Source: Clostridia bacterium (GTDB lineage Bacteria; Bacillota; Clostridia; CAKSNL01; HGM11501). From it: a stretch of 64,000 bases of DNA. The position numbers were made by a program, and so were the translations under genes. The stretch is from contig JAFQQJ010000040.1 in assembly GCA_017411325.1 (NCBI GenBank), positions 1-64,000 on the forward strand, in the 5' to 3' direction. Below are positions 52,508 to 63,000 of this stretch, piece by piece. The notes under the pieces were generated by a model. That model did not search any database and was not told where the DNA came from. It saw nothing but the letters and a program-made list of their open reading frames with translations. How positions within the stretch are numbered: the stretch's first letter is position 1; each line of letters opens with the position of its first letter.

Positions 52508-53224
52508 TCAGCCCTGCTTATTAAGATGCTTAAATACCTCTATATTTGTTCCGTAAAATATATCGGAGCGATTACTCATCATCTCGCAGAATTCTTCAAA
52601 CTTTTTCCATCTTTCGGGATAAATGTCAAATTCATAGGAGTGTCCCCATATGTAGAAAATCTTCGGAGTATCGCTTTTCAATTCAAGAAACTTTTCTCCC
52701 ATATCAAAGAGCTTATCCCACTGGGCGTTATGATATAAAGTTCCTTTATACTGATGCAAATCCCCATAAGGCTCAAACTCCAATGTGGTATCAACAGTAC
52801 GCGCATATTTGATTATAGTATTATTTTTTATGATATCAGCAACTCGGTCATCACAGTTTTTTCCGCCGCAGGGATACGCCATACCCTCTACCTCATAGCC
52901 GCAAAGCTCGGAAAGCTTAACTCTGTCTTCTTCAACCTGGCGAAAAACCTCATCATCTGATACATTAACAAGATTAGGATGTGTCAGCGTATGCACCGCA
53001 ACCTCGTGTCCGTCATATATATGCTTAACATCCTCAGGCTTATTTTTCACATGGCTTATTTCCTTGCCTTCAATGGGCAGCATTCCCTCTCTTCCCAAAA
53101 GACCGGAATTAAGATTAAACGTTCCTTTAAGATTATACTTATTGAAAATTTCAATAAGGCGTATATCCTGTGTTACACCGTCATCATAACTGAAAGTTAT
53201 TGCTTTCATTTTTCCGTCAAACAT
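52508..53224 (-). CDS. Polysaccharide deacetylase-like protein (NodB homology)
   Basis: A 238-residue protein with the NodB motif 1 FSYDDG (Asp14-Asp15) and motif 2 HTLTHP (His78-x3-His82), the metal triad of carbohydrate esterase family 4. No signal peptide is seen, so it would act inside the cell, unusual for cell-wall deacetylases. It probably removes acetyl groups from a sugar or oligosaccharide. GGAGG lies nine bases upstream of the ATG. Confidence 0.8.
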   Translation of the reverse strand: MFDGKMKAITFSYDDGVTQDIRLIEIFNKYNLKGTFNLNSGLLGREGMLPIEGKEISHVKNKPEDVKHIYDGHEVAVHTLTHPNLVNVSDDEVFRQVEEDRVKLSELCGYEVEGMAYPCGGKNCDDRVADIIKNNTIIKYARTVDTTLEFEPYGDLHQYKGTLYHNAQWDKLFDMGEKFLELKSDTPKIFYIWGHSYEFDIYPERWKKFEEFCEMMSNRSDIFYGTNIEVFKHLNKQG

Positions 53225-53254
53225 AACTCTGTACCTCCAATAGCTTTTACAGCA

Positions 53255-54025
53255 TTAAAGCAGTACCTTCATACCGTCAAAAGCTGTTATCATATTGATT
53301 TTTTCAAGAATTTCTGCTGTATCTTCGTGGCTTTTATGAAGAGTTCTTGCCATATGGGAAGCTATAAGCTTTCCCCCATCCTTCATAAGCTCTTTTGCAT
53401 TTATTTCTTCAACCATTTTTCTTATCATAGGAATGGTGTTATGCTCAAAAAGTCTCCAATCATCTTTATCTCCTACTGTACAATCGAAAACAAAAGCATC
53501 AAACTTTTTCTTTTTAAGATATTCCCATGTAGGTCTTAAAATCCAGGCGCTATCAAGACCGTAAAATATTGATTTACCGTCTTTGGTTTCTATATAATAG
53601 TTGAACGCAAAATTTTCGCCGTCAGCTACTATATCGTGATTTGCAAGAAGAGGTGTTACAATCATATCACCTACATTATACTCAATATAAGGCTTAAAAA
53701 GAGTATATGTAATGTTCGGATGCTCACCTATATGCTCCATTGTACGTTTATCGCATCCAACCCTCAGTTTTCTGTTTTCTGCAAGACGGAGCACACTTTC
53801 CTTATTTATGTGGTCTGAATGAAAATGTGTCACTATTATATCCGTAAGCTCGTCAAACAAATCAGGCACATTGAAATCTTCAATAAACGAAAATATATGC
53901 GCTCCCGGATCAATAAGAAGCTTTTTATCTATAAGGCAGGAGGAATTTCTCCTGAAAAAACCTTCGTTTTTCATTGCAAGATTCCAGTCTAACGCACCTG
54001 TTCCCAAAAAAATCATTTCAGACAT
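53255..54025 (-). CDS. MBL-fold metallo-hydrolase (in glycan operon)
   Basis: A 256-residue metallo-beta-lactamase-fold protein with the canonical VTHFHSDH (His67, His69, Asp71, His72). Further ligand regions are LANHDIVAD and the C-terminal IASHMARTLHKS. ATG 54025, five bases after GAGGGGTGA, is preferred over a start at 54046 inside the upstream gene. It lies four bases after the rhamnosidase stop. The substrate may be a lactone or phosphodiester, not determinable here. Confidence 0.8.
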   Translation of the reverse strand: MSEMIFLGTGALDWNLAMKNEGFFRRNSSCLIDKKLLIDPGAHIFSFIEDFNVPDLFDELTDIIVTHFHSDHINKESVLRLAENRKLRVGCDKRTMEHIGEHPNITYTLFKPYIEYNVGDMIVTPLLANHDIVADGENFAFNYYIETKDGKSIFYGLDSAWILRPTWEYLKKKKFDAFVFDCTVGDKDDWRLFEHNTIPMIRKMVEEINAKELMKDGGKLIASHMARTLHKSHEDTAEILEKINMITAFDGMKVLL

Positions 54026-54029
54026 ATTT

Positions 54030-56141
54030 TCACCCCTCAAACTCAAGTGAACCTTTTAACCCCGGAAGCTTAAGCTCAATTTTCACGCCCTTTGGCATAT
54101 GACTTTCTGATTTTGTGCTGTCACCGTAAAAGCTTTCTCCCTTTATTCCCATAATATCTTCAATTAAAGCGATAATAGCCGAGCTTGCCCAGGGATGACA
54201 CAAACTTGTGTTATCCTTCTGATCTACGCCCCACGCCTCAAAGCAAGTGGTTGCGCCTTCTTTAATCATATTGTACCAGGAATGCTCGGTTTTGTTTGTG
54301 ATAAGGCTAAATTCCTCATCATAGGCTCCGATTTTTGCAAGAGCCTTAAGCACAAAGTATGAAAACCACACGCCGCAGCAAAGCCCTTTTCCAACTATCA
54401 GATTTTTTATATTTTCCTTTGCTTCGTCCGGTGCAATTCCAAAATAAAGAGGAAGTACGTTTGAATGAAGCGCACTATGCTCCGACTCTTTTGTGTCTGT
54501 AAAAAGCTTTTTATCCTCTTTATAAAATTCCTTTATGAAATCCTTTTTAATTTCTTCTGACTTTATCTCACAGGGAATGTTAAGCTCCTTCTTTATATCT
54601 TCAAGTGTCTTATGGGCAAAATAATAATATGCATTTACCACATTATGGCATCCCGTCTCCTGCGGAGGATTGGTAACAAGAAAATCATAATCGTCACGAA
54701 GATTTTCGGGCCAGTCAACAAGATTCCATTTATCTTTCACACCACATAATAACCCGTTTTCGCCAACAAACTGTCTGAAATGCTCTATTATTCCTTCCAT
54801 TACGGGAATAAGCTCTCTCATTGTCTTATCGTCACCGGTATACTTATAATAATTATATACTGCGTGGGGATACAAAAGCGAATAGTCCGCAATTTCCTGC
54901 ATTGTTGATGCCGGCGCTATCGCCATCATACCCTTGCAAATCTTAGTGGAATACGCAAATTCCATAAGGGCTTTTTTATAAAGATTGCTGTCGCCCGTAA
55001 GATACATATGAGCAAGCCCCGTTACCACAAAGTCGCCGAGATACTGTCCCTTTTCTCTTGAAGGACAGTCAAGATATGCTTCCTGAACACCGATTTTTAG
55101 TGCCTGTGCGCAAATTGCCCAGATATCTTCTGTTAAAGAATCACTGCACTTAAAGGAAAAGGCATCATCGCTGAAAGGATAATGACGTACAAACATATCG
55201 ATGTCCGTAATTTCAGCCGCCTCTCCTTCGGAACTTATTTCCGCATATCGGAATGCCTTATAGTCATAAAAAAGTGCTTCATCCACGTCGCCTGACAGAG
55301 TCAAAGCCTCCTCATAACGACAATTGCAGCGCATAATGTGGCGCACCTTGTTTTCCTCAAGAAGCTCCTCTCCGCAGCGGACAATAACTCTTTCTCCTTT
55401 TTTACCCTTCACCTTAAAATGTATCTGACCTGTATATTCCTTTCCCATATCCACGAAAAAGTGGCCCGGTTTCAGCTCTTTGATAAGTGCAGGCTTTAAT
55501 GTATAAGTCTGCAAGGTAGGAACAGAGCCTATGAAATTATGGTCATCATTTTCCTTTATTACAGAAGGAAGATAGTCACTGTCATCAAACTCTTCCTTAT
55601 TCCAAAAGGGTGTTGCCAGATTAAAATCTATAAATTCAAGATACTGTGTGGAATAACCGATTCTTCCTCCCGACACATATTCCTTTGCATAGGAATAAAG
55701 CCAGCTTTCATCCGTTCCGAAAAGGAATTTATCATCCTCGTAAACGTCCGCAATAAGCCCCTGACGGTTATCACCGCTTGTCCACACTCTGTTTATGAAG
55801 CCCTGATAATAAACGTGCACCGCTATAAGGTTTTTACCGTCTTTTATGTAGGGAGTAATATCAACCGTATTGTAATAATACTCTTCGACATAGCCTGATG
55901 CAGGGCCCTGACACACAAACTCGCCGTTTATGTAAAGCTTGTAATAGTCATCTGCGCTTATATTCATTTTATAGCTTTTGCCTTTTTTTCCTTCAAAGCT
56001 TTTTCTTATGTAGCAGTGATTATTCATAAGCTCATCGGGAGTTTTCGGCATTTCTCTTTTGTCATATTCCTTATGATATATATTTATAGGGCTTAATTCA
56101 TTAAACTCTTTCGTTGTTATCCATTTCGAATTAAACTTCAT
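54030..56141 (-). CDS. Alpha-L-rhamnosidase-like protein (GH78)
   Basis: A 703-residue protein without signal peptide. N-terminal jelly-roll domains (DDYYKLYINGEFVCQGPA at 64-81, GQIHFKVKGKKGERV at 238-252) precede the (alpha/alpha)6 barrel. The catalytic region is DCPSREKGQYLGD (358-370), matching the GH78 DCPQRDExxGWTGD block with Glu363 as candidate general acid. It would release L-rhamnose from oligosaccharides or glycosides in the cytoplasm. AAGAGGTG precedes the ATG; the ceramidase-like gene is 12 bp upstream. Confidence 0.85.
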   Translation of the reverse strand: MKFNSKWITTKEFNELSPINIYHKEYDKREMPKTPDELMNNHCYIRKSFEGKKGKSYKMNISADDYYKLYINGEFVCQGPASGYVEEYYYNTVDITPYIKDGKNLIAVHVYYQGFINRVWTSGDNRQGLIADVYEDDKFLFGTDESWLYSYAKEYVSGGRIGYSTQYLEFIDFNLATPFWNKEEFDDSDYLPSVIKENDDHNFIGSVPTLQTYTLKPALIKELKPGHFFVDMGKEYTGQIHFKVKGKKGERVIVRCGEELLEENKVRHIMRCNCRYEEALTLSGDVDEALFYDYKAFRYAEISSEGEAAEITDIDMFVRHYPFSDDAFSFKCSDSLTEDIWAICAQALKIGVQEAYLDCPSREKGQYLGDFVVTGLAHMYLTGDSNLYKKALMEFAYSTKICKGMMAIAPASTMQEIADYSLLYPHAVYNYYKYTGDDKTMRELIPVMEGIIEHFRQFVGENGLLCGVKDKWNLVDWPENLRDDYDFLVTNPPQETGCHNVVNAYYYFAHKTLEDIKKELNIPCEIKSEEIKKDFIKEFYKEDKKLFTDTKESEHSALHSNVLPLYFGIAPDEAKENIKNLIVGKGLCCGVWFSYFVLKALAKIGAYDEEFSLITNKTEHSWYNMIKEGATTCFEAWGVDQKDNTSLCHPWASSAIIALIEDIMGIKGESFYGDSTKSESHMPKGVKIELKLPGLKGSLEFEG

Positions 56142-56153
56142 ACCTTACACCTC

Positions 56154-57470
56154 TTATTTAAGTTCTTCCAAAAGCTTTTTTCCTTCGTCAATAATCTGCT
56201 CGGCTACTCCCGCCCTGAAGGGAGAGCTTCTCGCCTCATATCCGCCCTCGTCATATGCTTCCTGCATCGGAAAATATCCTTCATAGCCGTTTGTCTGAGC
56301 TATGGGAATGACTGCGGAAAATCCTTCAGTTTCCTTTAACGCTCTTCCGATTCCCGTAAAGGGTTCGCCGGGAATTCCGACTATTGCAACGTTACCGATA
56401 GCTACGCCTGAAAGCGTCATATCAAAGTATTCGGGGCCGTTTTCAAGCTTTACCATCCGGAGTGCTTCCGCAATTACCGTTGTATGCATCATTGTACCGC
56501 AATAAGGAATTTCTGTCAACCTGCCTTCTTCGTAAAGTTGCTTAATTCTCTTTGCTTCGGGTACCTCCGATTTCTTTGGCATGGCAGAAGCTATTTTTAT
56601 GTCTCTGTTTATAAATTTAAGCTTGTCAATTAAAACCTTTTTTTCATTTTGCAGTGCCTTTTTTACAGCATCGGCAACAACACGGCCAATATGAAGAGCA
56701 TAGGGATAGCCTGAAATCCTTCCTTCAACAAGTTGTTTTCCCGGATGCACATTTATATGATTTACGTCTCCTGCCGCACCCGTAAAAAAGATGCACCTTG
56801 TATTTTTTCTTTCTTCTTCAATATGCCGCCTTGAAATGCCCGGCCAGTCGGCTGAAAGTTTGGTTCCGGATATAGTGTCGGGATGGTTTCCGAAGCTAAA
56901 TAAAATGATATCTCCGTCTTTTCTTTCAAATCTTACCGTATGTACTCTTTCGTCAACTTCGCCCACGGGAGAAACAATGTCGGGATTGTTGACACCGGGA
57001 TTTGTCATTATGCTTCCGTCTTTCATAAGGAAACGCCTTATAAACGCCACATTTTTCGCCAAGTCGCATCCTGTATAAACTGCTGCCTCCTTAAGGTCTG
57101 AAAGTGCCAGACAAGAAGCCTCTGTCATTTTCTCGAAAAGATTACTTACATAGCTTTCAATAAGCTCATCTCCGCTGTCTTTTCTTGCCATAGGGCTTGT
57201 ATGGCTATGGGTGGCGGTAATTATAACAGCTTCAAAGGGAACATCGGTTTTTTCGGAAATAAAATGCCTTAAATCATCGGTAAGACCTTGCTTTAAGCCC
57301 TCATTATCAATTCCGATAAGAAGGGCTTTTGTTCCTTCATTTTCAAGAGCGAGGGCTGTTACTTCCAGCTTATCAAGCACTCCGTCTGATATTCTTTCTC
57401 TGTAATAACCACCCATTTTTATGCCAAGAGGGGGTGTGATATCGCATCTTCCAAATCCTGCTTTAATCAT
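56154..57470 (-). CDS. Neutral/alkaline ceramidase-like hydrolase
   Basis: A 438-residue protein of the neutral ceramidase N-terminal family (PF04734). It begins GFGRCDITPPLGIKMGGYY and has zinc ligands in THSHTSP (His88, His90). GAAGDVNHINVHPG matches the catalytic-serine region of true ceramidases only loosely: the serine is not evident. It lacks a signal peptide and the C-terminal domain. Such short proteins often sit in carbohydrate operons and probably act on a non-lipid substrate; true ceramidase activity is unlikely. Confidence 0.75.
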   Translation of the reverse strand: MIKAGFGRCDITPPLGIKMGGYYRERISDGVLDKLEVTALALENEGTKALLIGIDNEGLKQGLTDDLRHFISEKTDVPFEAVIITATHSHTSPMARKDSGDELIESYVSNLFEKMTEASCLALSDLKEAAVYTGCDLAKNVAFIRRFLMKDGSIMTNPGVNNPDIVSPVGEVDERVHTVRFERKDGDIILFSFGNHPDTISGTKLSADWPGISRRHIEEERKNTRCIFFTGAAGDVNHINVHPGKQLVEGRISGYPYALHIGRVVADAVKKALQNEKKVLIDKLKFINRDIKIASAMPKKSEVPEAKRIKQLYEEGRLTEIPYCGTMMHTTVIAEALRMVKLENGPEYFDMTLSGVAIGNVAIVGIPGEPFTGIGRALKETEGFSAVIPIAQTNGYEGYFPMQEAYDEGGYEARSSPFRAGVAEQIIDEGKKLLEELK

Positions 57471-57482
57471 ATAAACATCTCC

Positions 57483-60005
57483 TTATTCGTATTTTTTAAG
57501 CTTTACGGGACCAAGCATACCTGATGGCTCTATTCTGATATATCCCGAAAACTGATCTTTAAGATCAAACACATTACTGTTTGTAACCGTAATTTCTATT
57601 TTGTTTTCGCCGTTTTCAATATAATCCGATATATCAAATACATAGGGAGGAAATGTCTTTGCTCCCGCATCTTTTCCGTTAAGCTTTACTTCTGCAATTT
57701 CACCCACGTAGCCCAAATCAAGCATAACTTTTCCCTTTTCAGACGAAAAAGATGCTTCGTATTTTATATGTCCCGAAAAGTCCGGAAGCTCTGATCGTCC
57801 CGTAATATTGAAAAGTGATTTTGTATTTTTATAAGGCTTGAATTCTTCATTTCCCGGCTCTGCCGTTGAAATTTTCCATTCCGGCAAAAGCTCTTTTTCT
57901 TCTTTTAACATTTTCGCCTTTTCTCCCGAAGCTCCTTCTATCACGAAAACGGAATTATAAGGAGGCAGCTCTATTTTTATGCCGTCTTTTGTAATTTCGG
58001 CTTCCGTCAAAGTGTCCTCCGCTCCATCGTAAAGTGCTGCTTTGGACAATTTGGTCTTTGTTTTAAGGTTGAAGCTAAGAGTTTTTTCAATGCCCTCGTT
58101 TGTGAGCATATAGATGTTTTTATTATCCTTCACATAATGGTATGTGCATATATCCTCTGATTCTATGTCAATTTCGCACTCCGTGCCTTTGTCTCTGATA
58201 TAGGACGGTAAATCAGATATATTTATGCACTTAAATGTTGCTCCTATATTTTCCGGAAGCGAATTTACAAATATAACCTCTGCCCCATCATTTTTAAGTT
58301 TTATAAGCAATTCTTCGGTTTCTTTTGCCATAAATCTTCCGTAGGGCACAATCAAGGTATTAAAGCTTTCTCCGTTTAGAATAAGGTTTCCGTCAGAAAC
58401 CTTCGCACGATCAAGATAATCAGACGGAATTATATCATAGTCAATCTGCCTTGTATAAAGCTCCTTTGCTATATCCTCAAGACCTAACGTGTCATTGCTC
58501 ATCCATTTTAATTCTGCATCGTATAAAATTGCACAATCCGCCATATGCTTTCCGCCAGACAAAATTGCCGCACATCTTTCAAGATATGTACTGATTTTAC
58601 CGATATATTTATACTGCGGATTTTTTCCGCGATAGTAAAATATTGGCGGGCAGTCTGTATCATTTTCCTTCGCCGAAAAGGCGTGAGGAACGAAGAAGTT
58701 TATGCCGCGGACAAGCATATGGTCTGAAAGCCACTTCATTGTTTTCGTTCCTTCAACCCATCCGAAGGCTCCGAAAATTTCGCACATAGCATCGCCTTTT
58801 TTCTTTTCATCAAGATGCGCCATTGATGAGCCCAGCTTTGCCAGCATATACTTATAAAAGTTGTAATTTGCATGCTTTGCACTTACGTTCGCCGTGTGGT
58901 TACAATCCTTCATTCCCGGGATAAGCTGAGATAACACGATGTCAATACCCGACATATCCTGCCCGTCAAGCGCCCTGAAATAGTGTCCGCATCCCGCATT
59001 GGTCTGGGAATCCTTGCGATTATCTTCGATTATATGACCTATATATTTTATACCGTGTTCACGGCACCAGGTGCCCAGACGGTTACAGAAATTATCTCTG
59101 TATTCTTTTGTTATAAAGTCCATATAGTGGTATCTTACGGTCGCTTCCCTACCGTCTTCAAAATTCGCCCACAGACCGGGAAGATGTAAAAGACAATCTT
59201 CCCCCATCTTTTCAGAAAGATGAGTAAGCAGCTTATCGCTATAGGGATAATGGGTGTAAAGTTCTCCCATTTCAACAGTTCCGCTTCCTCCCGATATAGC
59301 GGTATTATTATGAAAACCCGGTTCATCGGTAAAAAATCCCACGAAGGTTTTACCAAATTCATCCTTTATGTTTGCATAATGCTTTTCATATACATTTTCT
59401 ATTAAAAGTTCTACCGACTCAGGGTTCAATTTATCTACAAAGCGTGCCCAGAAAGGGCTTATTCCGCTTCTTGTTTTCTTAATTATAAAAATTCTCCACA
59501 TACCTTGTGGCAATGTGAAATATAGTATTCCGTTTTGGATATTTTCGGTAAAGTCAAGAGCTTCTCCTGCGAGAAGACCTTTTCCGTCCTTATGCTTTAC
59601 CGCAATTATCGCAACAACTTCTTCTGTTTCTTCAACGTGATGCTTTATAAGAAGAGCAGCATCATTAAGACCCCCAGGAACATCCACGTGTGTTTCAGTT
59701 ATTCCCCAGGCTCTTTTATCAAAGTTTTCTTCTTTTTCCAGTGCGCCTGTTGCCCAGCCTGTGGGACAACGCTTATCGTCTAAAATCCAGACCTTCATCC
59801 CGAGCTTTTTGCATTCTTCCAGCATAAAGCGTAAATCGGACCACCATTCGTCCTCACAGAATTTTTCGTGCATTCTTGATTCGATGCAGATTGATTTTAT
59901 GCCAAGATTATATACAGCCTTAATTTCTTCTTTTAATATTTCCTTACTTTCGCCGTGTACCCAGAAAAACGGGGCAAGGCGGTTTCCTTCAGTAAATATT
60001 TTCAT
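57483..60005 (-). CDS. Large glycoside hydrolase-like protein (GH106-like)
   Basis: An 840-residue cytoplasmic protein. The first ~480 residues look like a TIM-barrel (FFWVHGESKEILKEEI, GFFTDEPGFHNN with candidate acids, GIKYIGHIIEDNR). A central domain follows (LIVPYGRFMAKETEELL), and then a C-terminal GH2-type jelly roll (YEASFSSEKGKVMLDLGYVGEIAEVKLNGKDAG). This matches GH106 alpha-L-rhamnosidases and related unclassified proteins. GGAGG precedes the ATG. It is first in the seven-gene operon. GH assignment is by layout, so moderately sure. Confidence 0.65.
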   Translation of the reverse strand: MKIFTEGNRLAPFFWVHGESKEILKEEIKAVYNLGIKSICIESRMHEKFCEDEWWSDLRFMLEECKKLGMKVWILDDKRCPTGWATGALEKEENFDKRAWGITETHVDVPGGLNDAALLIKHHVEETEEVVAIIAVKHKDGKGLLAGEALDFTENIQNGILYFTLPQGMWRIFIIKKTRSGISPFWARFVDKLNPESVELLIENVYEKHYANIKDEFGKTFVGFFTDEPGFHNNTAISGGSGTVEMGELYTHYPYSDKLLTHLSEKMGEDCLLHLPGLWANFEDGREATVRYHYMDFITKEYRDNFCNRLGTWCREHGIKYIGHIIEDNRKDSQTNAGCGHYFRALDGQDMSGIDIVLSQLIPGMKDCNHTANVSAKHANYNFYKYMLAKLGSSMAHLDEKKKGDAMCEIFGAFGWVEGTKTMKWLSDHMLVRGINFFVPHAFSAKENDTDCPPIFYYRGKNPQYKYIGKISTYLERCAAILSGGKHMADCAILYDAELKWMSNDTLGLEDIAKELYTRQIDYDIIPSDYLDRAKVSDGNLILNGESFNTLIVPYGRFMAKETEELLIKLKNDGAEVIFVNSLPENIGATFKCINISDLPSYIRDKGTECEIDIESEDICTYHYVKDNKNIYMLTNEGIEKTLSFNLKTKTKLSKAALYDGAEDTLTEAEITKDGIKIELPPYNSVFVIEGASGEKAKMLKEEKELLPEWKISTAEPGNEEFKPYKNTKSLFNITGRSELPDFSGHIKYEASFSSEKGKVMLDLGYVGEIAEVKLNGKDAGAKTFPPYVFDISDYIENGENKIEITVTNSNVFDLKDQFSGYIRIEPSGMLGPVKLKKYE

Positions 60006-60028
60006 GTTGGTCCTCCTTTTATGAAATG

Positions 60029-60058
60029 AAGGGGCATTCCGTTTTCGAAATGCCCCTT
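60029..60058 (-). terminator. Hairpin between the S-layer protein and the glycan operon
   Basis: AAGGGGCATT (60029-60038) pairs with AATGCCCCTT (60049-60058). The minus-strand T tract after it is weak, so some read-through is possible. Confidence 0.6.
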
Positions 60059-60065
60059 TTTTAAG

Positions 60066-63000
60066 TTATCCCTTTATAAGAGACATCATACGGCTAAGCA
60101 TAACAGATGCTTCTGCACGTGTTGCATTATTTTTAGGAAGGAATGTATTATCGGGATAGCCCTTTACAATTCCCTTTTCCGAAGCCCAGTTAATCTGATA
60201 GTTTGCATAGTCAGAGAAATTCTCATTATCTTCAAAACCTGCTTCGCTTGTGATTTTCCACGGTGCTCCGACAGCCGTAGCATAGCGGTAAATCATGGTT
60301 GCCATCTGCTCTCTTGTTATAAGTGCATAAGGCGAAAATTCGTTTTCCGTCGTTCCCTTGGTGATTTCTCTGTCATATGCCCAGGCAACAGAAGCACTGT
60401 ACCAGTCTCCAATATTCACATCACTGAAGGGTTCATATCCGCTTGAGGTTTCACCGGATATTAGGTAAAGAATCTGACAGAATTCCGCTCTTGTAATTGC
60501 CGCATCAGGATCAAACAAACCTTCTCCCTTTCCGTTTACAAGATAGGAAACATACATTTCTCCTATTGTATCCTTTGCCCAGTGAGAAGCAATGTCTTTA
60601 AGCTCATCAGCACTTCTTATTCTCCTGAACGAAGGATATAAGGTTATGCTTTCGCTTACACCTGTGTTACTGAAAGGAACAGTTAATGCTTCGTCAAGGT
60701 AATAGCCCAAAAATTCGTATCCGTCTTTGCTTACAGCCTCAAGGCTGTTTCCTTTAGAAACCTTGATTTTGCCATAACCCGAAACTTCCACGTCAATAAG
60801 ATTTCCGGTAATTTCGAAGGAGCCACCGCCGCCTCCGCCACCGCCGCCCTTTTGCGGCTTATCGGTTTTATCTTTATCCTTGATAGCTTCCCATACGGCA
60901 CTTAAGGTTACATCCTTCTCTGGCATTACGAAGCTCTTACCTGTTGCATATACCTTTTTGTCGCTTCCAGAAATTCCATCATAGTAAATCTCCCAGCCGA
61001 CAAACTTATATCCCGAAAGAGTAAGATTAGTTTTGGGAATCTTATAGGTTGTTCCATATCTTACATATTCAGATTCAGGAAGAGTACCTGTTGCTCCGTA
61101 TTCATCCATGTAAATAACTTTGTACGAATCGTGATCGACTCCCGCTGCCGTTACTTTAATGTCACCTGATACATTCTTTACGGTAAGGCGGGCATCGTTG
61201 TCCGAAAATCTTTCGTAAGTATAGTCTGCACCGCTTAACAGAACAGTATCTCCAAGCATTACAGTCAGTGCTTCAGGCATATAGAAATCATTTTCGCTTT
61301 CAAAGCTTACAACAAGATTTTCACCTTTATTTAAGGTCTTAGCACCTTCTGCTTTCATATTTGAAAGTTCGTAAGTAACATTGGCACTTCCTGAAAGCTC
61401 ACCAAACTCTGCCGTAACAAGAATATCTGTCACAAGAGTTTCGATTACAAATGCTTCAATCGCTGTTCCCTTGTGGGTAACACATCCTTCTACAGCATCA
61501 CTTTCACGGAGAGCATAAAGCTCTGCAATGTGTCCCCAGACTCCGGTTGTATTGATAATTTTTATCTGCACTTCACTTAAAGTTACACTTTCACCGAAAA
61601 TGATATTTCTTTCCTTCTTATCAGAAGTGTTTTCGTAAGAAAGTGTACCCTTGTTAATGAGCGTATCAAAATTACCGCCTTCACCCTTTTTATAGATTTC
61701 ATATTCCGTAATTCTTCCTGCACTTGAATCCTGCCTCGGAAGATATGAAAATCCTGCTATAGTGGTTTCTTCGGGGAAAGTAATCGTGATGTAATAAGGC
61801 TTTTTATCCTTTTCTTCAACAAGCTCCGCACTTCCGTTTATAACGGTGTAGCCTGAATGCCAGTAGGTGGTTTCCTTGCCGTCAATCATTGCATAAGTGC
61901 CAGATTCGCTGGTGGTTGTAGATGCATCAAGAATCCAGCCTTCACGGTTTTGAATTTTCTCATAAAGCTTCGTTGTGTTTAAGACCTTCCAGCCTGATAC
62001 TTCATAGCCGTTATTAAGCCTTGCTTCAAAGCGAAGATTCTCTGTTGTCTTTACGGTGTCGCCGGAAGCAACTTCCCTTTCGCTGCCCGAAGGGCTTACT
62101 GCAATAAGCTTTATGCTTCCGCCCGCATTATCCTTATTAAATGTAACCTTATAGCTTTCAATTCCACCTATGCTTACCGGGATATCGAGATTTCCGCCCT
62201 GGAAAAATTCCGCTGTGAATATGGCTGTGTTTTCATTTTCATCTACAAAGTCATTAAACACATAAGTGCTTAAGGTTATACCGTCTTCTGTAACAGAGTA
62301 AAATCCTTCCGGAAGCTTTGTTCCTTTGTAGCTGATTCCGTAAAGCTTCATACTGTCATTGAAGGCAATTTTTACAAATACAGAATCCGGCTCCTCAGGA
62401 TCGAATGCAAGATTTTTTCCTATAAGCTCCGCTCCCGTTATCTTCTTATCGGGACCGGGCTTTAAGAATCTTATTTCTGCACCCGAAGCATAGTTACCTT
62501 CACCGTATTTTATATTGAATTTAACCTTTTTCGCTTTATAGTTAAAGTCAAAATCTGTTCTTTGCACTTCGTACTTATTGCCTGTTTTATACTGGAAGTT
62601 TTCGCTTTTTATTTTCTCCCACAAAGGATTGCCTGCTTCGTCCTCGGTAACGGAAATATAAACATCCACATCGTAGAACGTTCCTGCCGTTCCGCTTCGT
62701 CTGGGATAGTAATTAAAGCCTGAAATTTCTGTCATCTCACCGAAATCCACATAGAGATCCATGGGCGTCGAATCCATTTCATTGCCGGAATGCCATGAAT
62801 GCCAGTAGGTTTCTATGTTTCCGTCAAAAATTCTTATGGCGGGAGCATAGTCAGTCTGGCTATCTGCTTCTATAACCCATGTGTCCTTTGCATCAATTTC
62901 TTCCGACAGAAGAACATCGTTGTACTTTTCATATTTTGAAAGGAACATAAATTCCGAGATGGAAACTCCGGTTTCGGAAACAGAAACTGCATCAATTCTT

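Noticed and set aside
56154..57470. A true ceramidase
   Set aside because: No signal peptide, no clear nucleophile motif and a carbohydrate operon context.
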